A stretch of 64,000 nucleotides of DNA from a virus: IMG/VR virus record IMGVR_UViG_3300035670_000067, positions 46,385-110,384 of that record; one strand, 5' to 3'. The position numbers and the translations under genes were made by a program. Shown piece by piece: positions 1-7,386 of the stretch (positions within the stretch are counted from its first letter, which is position 1; every line of letters starts with the position of its first letter). The notes under the pieces are model-generated. The model did not search any database. It saw only the letters and a list, made by a program, of their open reading frames with translations, and was not told the origin of the DNA.

Positions 1-84
1 TTTTTGTTCAACTGCTAAACTGGATAAATCCCAGCAAAGACGTCTCTGATAATTGTGACACAATAATAGGATCTCTATTTTCAT
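1..84 (-). CDS. 5' part of a gene cut by the left window edge
   Basis: An ATG at 84 has GAGG four bases upstream and follows the stop of the preceding gene by a few bases. The 28 visible codons begin MKIEILLLCHNYQRRLC, the short hydrophobic strand plus polar turn that often opens a GT-A sugar transferase. The neighbours are sugar-transfer genes, so the same role is likely, but too little is visible to assign a family. Confidence 0.6.
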   Translation of the reverse strand, partial: MKIEILLLCHNYQRRLCWDLSSLAVEQK

Positions 85-90
85 GTTACC

Positions 91-1668
91 TCACGGAGTT
101 AGATATTGTCTGAAGTTGTGTTTGACGATTCTTCGTTTGCCGCCAAGTCTTGTTATGACATACCATACAAGAGTGTCTTGGGAAGGTATTGGCATCTTAC
201 CGCCGCACATCCGCGCTAGATGCTTTGTGAAGGCTGTTTTTTCAATCGAGAAAAACGTACAAATTCTTTTGTGGCGATGCTTAGGCTGTTCTATCTTCAG
301 CCCACTAAATAGAGGCTTTGTCTTATTGAAGTCTGGCAGCTTGTCTGCCCACCAATCTAATAGATGAAGCCAGTGGATTCCATTTTTCTCATAAATCGGA
401 TCATGTTTAATCTTAGTGTATCCCCAAGGTGAAGCTGTCAAGGTTGCGTCCCACGCTTCTTCGGGAATTTCTATTTTATCACACTTTGGCGTCACATCGC
501 AATCCATCTTTATCCAATATCTAGTCTTTACATTTTTCGCAACACCGAAAACAAATGCGCTGAGCATATGCTCTTTGTCTGACAAATCTGAAGAGTTCGG
601 CCAAGTGATAACGCGAGTGCTGTTGTCTACTTCTGTAATAACAAAATCAATACATTTGCTGTCAGCAAATACAATCTTTTTCATATGTTTGATAGGTTCG
701 ACATTCTGCCAAAGTTTCCAATTCTTCAAGAAATGATGTAAATACTTATTATTGACTGCTGTTACTAATGTACAAAGATCCGCATTATTGTCTTTCTCTT
801 GCAACCACTTTTCTACTGAGCTATCGTGAAAGCAAGAATGCTCAATATCAATGAATCCATTCTCTCGCATCTCAGAATATGTCTTTTTCCAATATTCGCA
901 ATTCTTATATCTACCGACATGCTTGTGTCCATGATAATGTATAATCTTTGTATCTTTGGTGACTGTTCCAAATCTAACAGATTCGCCCCATTCTGTGCCA
1001 GCCAATCTATGCTCTACAAGAGGAAGCATTAGCTGACACGCTATTTCGTCAACTATTCTAGTCGTACAGCGCTTCTCATACCCGCGCTGACATATCTCAT
1101 TCCATTTTTCTAAGGCTGGATCACCACTAATCCAGCCATTGATGCCCGTGTTTATTGCCGCGCCATAGGCTAACGCGCCAGCTATTAATTCAGGGCAAGC
1201 CTTCTTCCAAGCGTTTATTCTACGTGAAATAGAACTACCAGTTGTTTTCCAATTCGCAAAATTCCCTGTAACAAATCCATTAGCTGCTATCATCATGAAA
1301 TATTCATCTATTGGATTCAAAACAAGTGTATCGGCATCCAGAAACATCACTAAATCAAAATTATTCACATAGCGATGTAATGTTGGCTTTATGCTCAGCG
1401 GATAATCATTAGATTCTGGCATATAAGCGGTGAAACACTTGAGCTCTTTCAATTTTGAAAGGAACCAGTCGTCCTGCAACCCCTGTAACAGAACAACTAT
1501 ACTTCCATTCCAAACCTTGCGCAATGAATAGATGCTAACAAGCATCCTCAAGCAGCATTTTGTTCCACGATTGAAATAGATTACTGTCTTACTGCATGTT
1601 AAAGAATCTAACATATTTTCTTCCATCAATAACTCGTTTAATGATGTTTCTTTGGTTGTAGCACTCAT
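91..1668 (-). CDS. Two-domain glycosyltransferase
   Basis: A 525-residue protein whose first half has the layout of a nucleotide-sugar transferase of the GT8/GT-A type. It has an N-terminal beta strand (KTVIYFNRG) and a metal-binding DxD motif in FLDADTLVLN near residues 109-118. The second half has a separate strand ending in WIKMDCDVTP, which looks like a second GT-A-type domain. The start at 1668 is chosen because AGAGGAA lies about six bases upstream. It overlaps the upstream gene by 80 bases, and internal Met codons at 1626 and 1614 are alternatives. It sits in a run of sugar genes downstream of the capsid gene, so it may glycosylate the virion or modified DNA (inference). Confidence 0.8.
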   Translation of the reverse strand: MSATTKETSLNELLMEENMLDSLTCSKTVIYFNRGTKCCLRMLVSIYSLRKVWNGSIVVLLQGLQDDWFLSKLKELKCFTAYMPESNDYPLSIKPTLHRYVNNFDLVMFLDADTLVLNPIDEYFMMIAANGFVTGNFANWKTTGSSISRRINAWKKACPELIAGALAYGAAINTGINGWISGDPALEKWNEICQRGYEKRCTTRIVDEIACQLMLPLVEHRLAGTEWGESVRFGTVTKDTKIIHYHGHKHVGRYKNCEYWKKTYSEMRENGFIDIEHSCFHDSSVEKWLQEKDNNADLCTLVTAVNNKYLHHFLKNWKLWQNVEPIKHMKKIVFADSKCIDFVITEVDNSTRVITWPNSSDLSDKEHMLSAFVFGVAKNVKTRYWIKMDCDVTPKCDKIEIPEEAWDATLTASPWGYTKIKHDPIYEKNGIHWLHLLDWWADKLPDFNKTKPLFSGLKIEQPKHRHKRICTFFSIEKTAFTKHLARMCGGKMPIPSQDTLVWYVITRLGGKRRIVKHNFRQYLTP

Positions 1669-2434
1669 TTAACAATTCCTCTGCTGCCTCTTCATGCTCT
1701 AAATGTACCTTCAGTGTCTCTATAAATTTTTTCAACAAATCGAACTGCTCTTTGCTTATCCCAGTAACACACTCTTTCACTTCACCAAAATCAAATCTAA
1801 TTGGATCGCATCTTATTGAACTATCATTGTCGCCTATAAGATTCTGTATAACTAACACTAATTCCATCAATGATAAAGTGCTGATATCTGGGATTTTATT
1901 GCTCGTGACACAATCTATGAAATTATCTAACTCTGCAAATTTGATTCTTGTCAACGGATTATCTGTAACAATGTAAGATTTATTTATCAGCAATGATAGC
2001 GCGATATTGCACACCGTTGTATCAGTCCTCATTGATGAACAAAATCCATATAAGCTTGGAACATCAATTATATTTATTCTTGAACCGCTAATAGACGAGC
2101 AGTTGTTATGTTCTGATTTGAATAAAACAAATCGCTTGTATTTCTTGGATCTAATGATATCTAAACACTTTACATTCAATGCATGTAAATATCCTACGAA
2201 GTCTTGCTCTTTCCACAACTCTTCATAATCCAGTATAACACACCAATATATCGTGTCATACTCTTCTTTTATTTCGTAATTTAGAATATCACAGATTTCA
2301 AGATTTGCAACATCAATATCGTTGAATTTGTGGTATAGATTTATATCTACACCATCTACTTTTCTTAAATTGCCAATATTGGAAAATATCTTATATCCAA
2401 CATTCCCCAATGCTCCAATCACCAGATCTTTCAT
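1589..2434 (-). CDS. NAD(P)-binding epimerase/dehydratase-like protein
   Basis: A 281-residue protein opening with a Rossmann nucleotide-binding loop, VIGALGNVG (residues about 6-14), followed by VDGVDIN, an acidic end of strand 2 typical of NAD binding. A YGF stretch near residue 133 may replace the usual catalytic YxxxK, which I do not see clearly, so catalysis is uncertain. The family resembles extended SDR sugar-nucleotide enzymes. Its start overlaps the end of the upstream glycosyltransferase by four bases (ATGA) and its end overlaps the next one, so the three genes are probably translated together. Confidence 0.65.
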   Translation of the reverse strand: MKDLVIGALGNVGYKIFSNIGNLRKVDGVDINLYHKFNDIDVANLEICDILNYEIKEEYDTIYWCVILDYEELWKEQDFVGYLHALNVKCLDIIRSKKYKRFVLFKSEHNNCSSISGSRINIIDVPSLYGFCSSMRTDTTVCNIALSLLINKSYIVTDNPLTRIKFAELDNFIDCVTSNKIPDISTLSLMELVLVIQNLIGDNDSSIRCDPIRFDFGEVKECVTGISKEQFDLLKKFIETLKVHLEHEEAAEELLNECYNQRNIIKRVIDGRKYVRFFNMQ

Positions 2435-3606
2435 AGTAGATTAAACACCTTTCTACATTCTATTTGATTAGCTTCGTAAAACAGTCTTGTGTTAATATCA
2501 TTAGCCATATTGGGATCATGCATTCTGGTGGCAGATTCTTCATGAATACCCATGGCTTCTGCGCAATACCAAATTGATACACCGCGCTTCTTAGCTCTAA
2601 AACAGAAATCAACATCATTGCAGTCACCATAGTATTGTTCATCTAATCCATTAAGCTCTTTGTACAGATCTACATTTATAAGGGCACAGGCGAAGGTGAC
2701 GGCATTTACCTCTCTGGTTGGATAAAAACACTTATCATGTTTTTTACCGCGTCCAACATGCTCAAACAAATTGTTTCCATCACCCATAATGATACCGGCA
2801 TGTTGATACCTAAAATCTGGATAATACAAGGAAGCGCCAACTATGCTCGCATTTTCTTCATGGCAAGCACAAAGCATCTCATTTATCCAATCAAAATGCT
2901 CCATCATATAGACATCATCGTTTAGAAGAAGAACGTACTTATATCTGCCTTCGATATGACGATGTATGATAGTATTATTCAAATGACTGAAATTAAACCT
3001 GCTTGTATTCTCAAACATATCAACAGAATAGCGCTGTCCGTACATTTCATTGTATCTCTTCAAAAAATCTTGATCGCCATAAAATCCAAGGTATGGCGTC
3101 CCACGCTTTATGCATCCCAGACATTTATCTAATCTTGTAGAATTGGAACTAAGAATTACAATTGCCACATCTTCATCTATATGTCTCGTGTGCGCATATC
3201 TGTCTCCGCAGAAACCAGATATTTTAGTTGCGTTTCTTCCTTCTATCGCATGCGAAAATTGTATTTCGTTCTGTACTATGCCACGATATTCTCTTATCAC
3301 TGATATTGTTGCTTTGCCCGCCAACACTGCCGCCACCATTGCACACCAAGACCTGTCTGAGAACATATTACGACGGGCTAAGACCACCACTGGCACACCA
3401 GCCCCGCCCCCCAGCCCCGCCCTACTTGTGAAAACGTTTACCGGGGTCTTTATACCATTCTTTTTCTTGTAATAATCGAAAACTATAATATCTGCCTTAG
3501 ACTGTTCAGCTATATAAAACAACTCTTGTTCTTTGTTTGACGTATCATAAATTCCGTCAGTCCTAACTAAAATTTCCCAGTCTTGATTGTGTGTTATCAT
3601 TTTCAT
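2431..3606 (-). CDS. Family 2 glycosyltransferase
   Basis: A 391-residue protein whose C-terminal 260 residues carry GT2 signatures: LLLNDDVYM (metal-binding DD), YQHAGIIMG, and GLDEQYYGDCNDVDFCFRA, where the acidic EQ/D-VD block normally holds the catalytic base. The first 110 residues are unusual and hold a glycine-rich patch coded by an abrupt C-rich run (about 3400-3423). It is the first gene after the capsid terminator on this strand, so it heads the sugar cluster. The exact start (3606 or 3600) is uncertain because no strong ribosome site is visible. Confidence 0.8.
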   Translation of the reverse strand: MKMITHNQDWEILVRTDGIYDTSNKEQELFYIAEQSKADIIVFDYYKKKNGIKTPVNVFTSRAGLGGGAGVPVVVLARRNMFSDRSWCAMVAAVLAGKATISVIREYRGIVQNEIQFSHAIEGRNATKISGFCGDRYAHTRHIDEDVAIVILSSNSTRLDKCLGCIKRGTPYLGFYGDQDFLKRYNEMYGQRYSVDMFENTSRFNFSHLNNTIIHRHIEGRYKYVLLLNDDVYMMEHFDWINEMLCACHEENASIVGASLYYPDFRYQHAGIIMGDGNNLFEHVGRGKKHDKCFYPTREVNAVTFACALINVDLYKELNGLDEQYYGDCNDVDFCFRAKKRGVSIWYCAEAMGIHEESATRMHDPNMANDINTRLFYEANQIECRKVFNLL

Positions 3607-3633
3607 AAAAGAAATAACCTTATGGACGAAAAT

Positions 3634-3670
3634 AAAAAGGCCGGTGGATTTGATAATCCACCGGCCTTTT
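3634..3670 (-). terminator. Rho-independent terminator after the capsid gene
   Basis: A perfect stem of AAGGCCGGTGGATT and its complement with a four-base loop, flanked by T runs on the minus strand. It lies just beyond the capsid gene stop and separates the virion operon from the sugar genes. A-rich sequence on the other side makes it potentially bidirectional. Confidence 0.9.
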
Positions 3671-3681
3671 AGCGTGGTCGG

Positions 3682-4668
3682 TTAGAAGGAGACTGTCGTG
3701 CTCAGATTGTCGATCTCGCAGGTCATATCTGTCCGATTGAACTGGAAGGCGATACGCTCACTGGTAACGTACTTCCGCTGATCGGATTCGATGACTTTAT
3801 CAGATTCGAGTTTGATGCGCCGACGATCACCAATCTCGCAGGCTTCACGATGCATGACCACCGCGTGACCTGACGGAGCGTTAGCGAGTTCGTACACACG
3901 AACGCCATAGATGGTGGTCAGCATACCATCTGACTCACCAGCTGAGCCAAGACCAGTGATGAAGCTCGCCAGAGCCAGACCAGTCATGCTCGTGTTTTTG
4001 AAGTTGGTGTTTGACCGAATATTCGCAGCCTGATCGGGAGGAACGATGCAGATCAGACGGCTCTTGTTGCGACCATATTTCCCAAGGTTATAGATCGCGT
4101 TATTAACCATGTCTTCATCGAAGGCGGCACCACCGCCAGCGACTTCTGACGCACCAGATTCATTGGCAACGGTGAAGATACCGTCAAACGCAAGACGCGA
4201 ATCACGGATATACCAGTTGGCGGTTGTCGCGGACTCAGGCGTCGGCGCAGTAGCGGTGTGATCAACATCGCCCTGGAGGAACGCCAGTTCTTCCGCCTCA
4301 GCAATAGCATCGGCGAAGTCCTGCAGAACCTGAGCCACAACGTCAGGCTGAGAATCTTCGATAGCTTCTTCGTCAATCATGACGTAAGCCATCAGTTTCT
4401 TAGCCGTCCATGTGACTGAAGTCGCCGCATAGCTTGTCAGCGTAGCGGTCGTACCATCAGGAATATAGTACGCTGAACCGCCGCTAGTTCTCTTCGGCTT
4501 GGTCCATGTGCGCGAAGGCATGGTGAATGACGGGACCAGTCTACGAATCAGGTTGCGTTCGCGAACGAACTCGATCACCTGATTCGCCAGAGGCGTCGGA
4601 AGATAAGCACTGATGCTGGACCCAGAGGTCGCAACTGACAGTGCCTTGCGGATAAGCTCGACACTCAT
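3682..4668 (-). CDS. Major capsid protein (HK97 fold)
   Basis: A 328-residue shell protein of the HK97-fold phage major capsid family. Typical features are the N-terminal arm with PTPLANQVIEFVRE, the E-loop region rich in Ala/Ser/Thr (residues about 60-80), AYVMIDEEAIEDSQPD, the acidic spine helix DAIAEAEELAFLQGD, and the C-terminal strands with HREACEIGDRR and RIAFQFNRTD. Codon use is noticeably more GC-rich than in the flanking genes, as expected for a very highly expressed gene. It lies directly downstream of the prohead protease and ends in a strong terminator. The start has AAGG about ten bases upstream. Confidence 0.95.
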   Translation of the reverse strand: MSVELIRKALSVATSGSSISAYLPTPLANQVIEFVRERNLIRRLVPSFTMPSRTWTKPKRTSGGSAYYIPDGTTATLTSYAATSVTWTAKKLMAYVMIDEEAIEDSQPDVVAQVLQDFADAIAEAEELAFLQGDVDHTATAPTPESATTANWYIRDSRLAFDGIFTVANESGASEVAGGGAAFDEDMVNNAIYNLGKYGRNKSRLICIVPPDQAANIRSNTNFKNTSMTGLALASFITGLGSAGESDGMLTTIYGVRVYELANAPSGHAVVMHREACEIGDRRRIKLESDKVIESDQRKYVTSERIAFQFNRTDMTCEIDNLSTTVSF

Positions 4669-4689
4669 TGTTTTTATTCCTTGTCTTTG

Positions 4690-5235
4690 TTACTTCTGGG
4701 TCGTTGACGCTAACAGAAGACCAAAGTAAACACTGGTCGCTTTACTCTGCTCTTCCTTGCTTAACGCCGCAAACTCATCAGGATTGCCCTTCAGAGCATT
4801 GCCGTCGCCAAGCAGATGGAGAACGTATTTGACAGTTTCGGGATCCGAAGCGTCCTTGAGAACTTTCTTGATCTTATTAGGATCGGGCTGTTCTGAGGAC
4901 TGTTCGCTTTTCTTGCCAAGCTGGGCGGTGAGAGCGGCAACGCTCTTAACCAGTTCAGCCATGACAGGATTTTCTGTCTCAAATTTCTTCTGCGCAGCGG
5001 CTTTCGCAGCATCCGCTTCCTGTTTCAGTTCTTCAGCTGTCTTGGCTTTCTGAGACAGAGCAGTGATCGCATCAGCAAGCTGTTTCTGCGAAGCAGCAAC
5101 AGTATCCACAAGCGCTTTCATCGCAGCAACAGAATCAGCAACAGGCTTAATCTGTTCTGCGACCATTGTCTTCGCCTTTTCCTCAGAAACGCCACTCGGC
5201 GTCGGCTGAGGAACTTTATCGGTCTTGGTGGCCAT
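4690..5235 (-). CDS. Nested scaffold protein (internal in-frame start)
   Basis: An in-frame ATG at 5235 inside the protease/scaffold gene is preceded by AAGGAGAAACAT, the best ribosome site in the operon. The product (181 residues, starting MATKTDKVPQPTPSG) is the coiled-coil scaffold part without the protease. Known precedent: lambda and several siphophages produce scaffold from an internal start. Inference from the site and the domain boundary; the protein itself is not demonstrated. Confidence 0.65.
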   Translation of the reverse strand: MATKTDKVPQPTPSGVSEEKAKTMVAEQIKPVADSVAAMKALVDTVAASQKQLADAITALSQKAKTAEELKQEADAAKAAAQKKFETENPVMAELVKSVAALTAQLGKKSEQSSEQPDPNKIKKVLKDASDPETVKYVLHLLGDGNALKGNPDEFAALSKEEQSKATSVYFGLLLASTTQK

Positions 5236-5796
5236 ATGTTTCTCCTTGTTAGAGATCTTGTTTTGCAGTGATTTCCCGGTTGCTTCTAAAATAGAAGCTG
5301 CGGGATTTGCTGGTAAACCTACAACGCTAACTTCAAAAAGTTCCATTTCTTTGATTCTATACTCAGTAATACTTCCTGTGTCAGGATCTTCCACCCTTTC
5401 CACTCTCTTTACACGCAATCTGATGGACATTGAATTTAGAATACCTTCTTTAATTTTAGTCCAGATATCATCAACATCATTTGCCTTGCTAAACTTCACG
5501 GTAACGATAAGACCTTTATCGTCCACCTCGGTCTTCACAACCTTGCCAACCGGCTTGTCTGTGTCGTGATTGAAGAATACCGTGTTGGCACCGGGCTGTA
5601 ATAGATCTTTTTCAGATTTCTTCCAAGCTTCGAGTGTAATGACGTCACGAACACGATCTTTGACAATAGTACCAGCATATCCAACAAGAATTCTATCACC
5701 ACCCTTTTCACTCACACCCTTTATCTTAAAAAGACTGTCAATAGCTTTATTCACGTCTTTTTCAACAGATTTCTTGATCTTCATTTTCTTTTCCAT
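4690..5796 (-). CDS. Prohead protease fused to scaffold (HK97 protease family)
   Basis: A 368-residue fusion. Residues 30-170 match the HK97-type prohead serine protease (family U35/S78): His77 in FNHDTDKPVG, Ser124 in NSMSIRLRV, and Glu155 in LFEVSVVGLPANPAA are the expected catalytic residues. Residues about 190-368 are Lys/Gln/Glu/Ala-rich, predicted coiled coil, as in scaffold domains. An internal ATG (residue 188, at 5235) has a perfect AAGGAG seven bases upstream, so a separate 181-residue scaffold is probably made from the same frame, as in lambda C/Nu3. The start overlaps the portal stop as TAATG. Confidence 0.92.
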   Translation of the reverse strand: MEKKMKIKKSVEKDVNKAIDSLFKIKGVSEKGGDRILVGYAGTIVKDRVRDVITLEAWKKSEKDLLQPGANTVFFNHDTDKPVGKVVKTEVDDKGLIVTVKFSKANDVDDIWTKIKEGILNSMSIRLRVKRVERVEDPDTGSITEYRIKEMELFEVSVVGLPANPAASILEATGKSLQNKISNKEKHMATKTDKVPQPTPSGVSEEKAKTMVAEQIKPVADSVAAMKALVDTVAASQKQLADAITALSQKAKTAEELKQEADAAKAAAQKKFETENPVMAELVKSVAALTAQLGKKSEQSSEQPDPNKIKKVLKDASDPETVKYVLHLLGDGNALKGNPDEFAALSKEEQSKATSVYFGLLLASTTQK

Positions 5797-7358
5797 TACT
5801 CGCCTAAGAGGTATAGATTGCGATAGTGGTTACTTACTTTGACTTCCTTCAAAAGCATATCAATCATAGTAGCTAATTTTTCTTGATTCCCGTCAAAATG
5901 CTTTTCACAAATCTTTAATGTCTGAATAAATCCGTATATGAGTTGTTTTTCTTCATCAGTAAAGGTGGACATAATGGTGTCATTAAAAACATTGTCTGTA
6001 TTTAGACGCTCTTTTGCACACTTCACAATCAGAGATAAAGCAGAATCAACAATATCCTTCTTGGGTTTCTGCTGAGTCTGTTGACCACTACCCTGTCTGG
6101 AAGGCGGCACTATTCTGCCAGATGGATCAACTTGCCCACCGCCAGGAAGAATATTAATCGGCGTATCACCCCATGGAACTTTAGACATACCCTTCTTAGC
6201 GCGTCTTTCATTAATGACTATAACGCCATTTCTAAGATCGTCACTATCTATTCTCCCTTCTGTCTCTGCATCTTCAAGATCGATAGCGCCAAACTCTAAC
6301 TTTAGATCCATAAAACCAAAACCGTCTTCTATGATCTCTTTTGTATAAGCGTAAGCTTCTTTATTCAATATAGGTTTTAGCGCACCATTCTTATAAATGC
6401 GAACTTGTTCTGCAGAATTCAATTTGCCGGTAGTCTCATCAACTATACCCATGATGAATGGCTGCATCTTGAAAACAGCAAAAATTCTATTTCTTATTTC
6501 CTTGCCATATTCAGAGAATTCCATATCTTTATTATTGAGCGCTATTCTAACCCAACTCAGCTTATCACTATTCGTAATAAATGTCCTATGTGAATTACTT
6601 GCCCCCTTAAACTTAGATTCCCAGTATTCTCTGAATTTCTTTAATTCTGTTCTGCTTAATCCAGGAACAGTCAAAACACCGCGAGCCTCTGCGCCATTGA
6701 TAAAATTGTTCGAATTGTAATTAGCTCTGAGCAGATCTGTTGCCACACTATTCGCGACAACGTCTATTGGCTTTAATCCGTATGGTGTAGAACTCATGGG
6801 CAAGATGTTCAGAAGAATTATTTCGTCCTTATCAAACTTAGGCGAATCTTCTGTAACGATCCCATTAGAAGTCTGTATGTAAGTATTCTTTTCGTAAAGA
6901 TTACCACTTTTGTCTGTTCTTATTTTGATCGAAGCAGATTTTATCGCATAAATTTCTCTAAGAAGTTTCTGCCGCTTAACCTTTTCTATTGTACCGTATC
7001 CCCATATCAGAAGATCACGTAAGAACTTTTCTCTTATTTCTCTAAACGACTCTTTGTTTAGATTGGGGTCGTTCAAGAATTCTGTGACGACTTCTATACG
7101 GCTCTTTACTTTACCATCTATCTTTTGGTCTTTGTCCTTAGGCACTATTGACCAATTTGTCTGTGTGCAATCGTCAACTATTCTGTTGATCGTAGCAAAC
7201 AGCCATTCATTCGCATGATATAATTCAAAGGCGTCACTATTACTTACTCTGATGAACATTTCTTGGATAGGTGCGCCACTACGCACAAACCCATCTATTT
7301 CGCCAGATGCATCTTTTATAATCAGCCCGGTCGCTTCTGATAACGTCAGTCTTTTCAT
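5796..7358 (-). CDS. Portal protein
   Basis: A 520-residue protein of the HK97/lambda-type portal family, which forms the dodecameric ring through which DNA is packaged. Supporting features are HANEWLFATINRIVDD near the N terminus (the conserved entry helix), the long acidic/aromatic wing, FRKYWE-like helices around residue 240, MQPFIMGIVDETTGKLNSAEQ (the common portal G-V-x-E-x-x-G region), and a Gly/Pro/Gln-rich C-terminal segment before a final helical domain. It lies between terminase and protease, the standard order. Its stop overlaps the protease start by one base. Confidence 0.92.
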   Translation of the reverse strand: MKRLTLSEATGLIIKDASGEIDGFVRSGAPIQEMFIRVSNSDAFELYHANEWLFATINRIVDDCTQTNWSIVPKDKDQKIDGKVKSRIEVVTEFLNDPNLNKESFREIREKFLRDLLIWGYGTIEKVKRQKLLREIYAIKSASIKIRTDKSGNLYEKNTYIQTSNGIVTEDSPKFDKDEIILLNILPMSSTPYGLKPIDVVANSVATDLLRANYNSNNFINGAEARGVLTVPGLSRTELKKFREYWESKFKGASNSHRTFITNSDKLSWVRIALNNKDMEFSEYGKEIRNRIFAVFKMQPFIMGIVDETTGKLNSAEQVRIYKNGALKPILNKEAYAYTKEIIEDGFGFMDLKLEFGAIDLEDAETEGRIDSDDLRNGVIVINERRAKKGMSKVPWGDTPINILPGGGQVDPSGRIVPPSRQGSGQQTQQKPKKDIVDSALSLIVKCAKERLNTDNVFNDTIMSTFTDEEKQLIYGFIQTLKICEKHFDGNQEKLATMIDMLLKEVKVSNHYRNLYLLGE

Positions 7359-7386
7359 CTACAAGTCTCCATAGAGCCTATATCTG

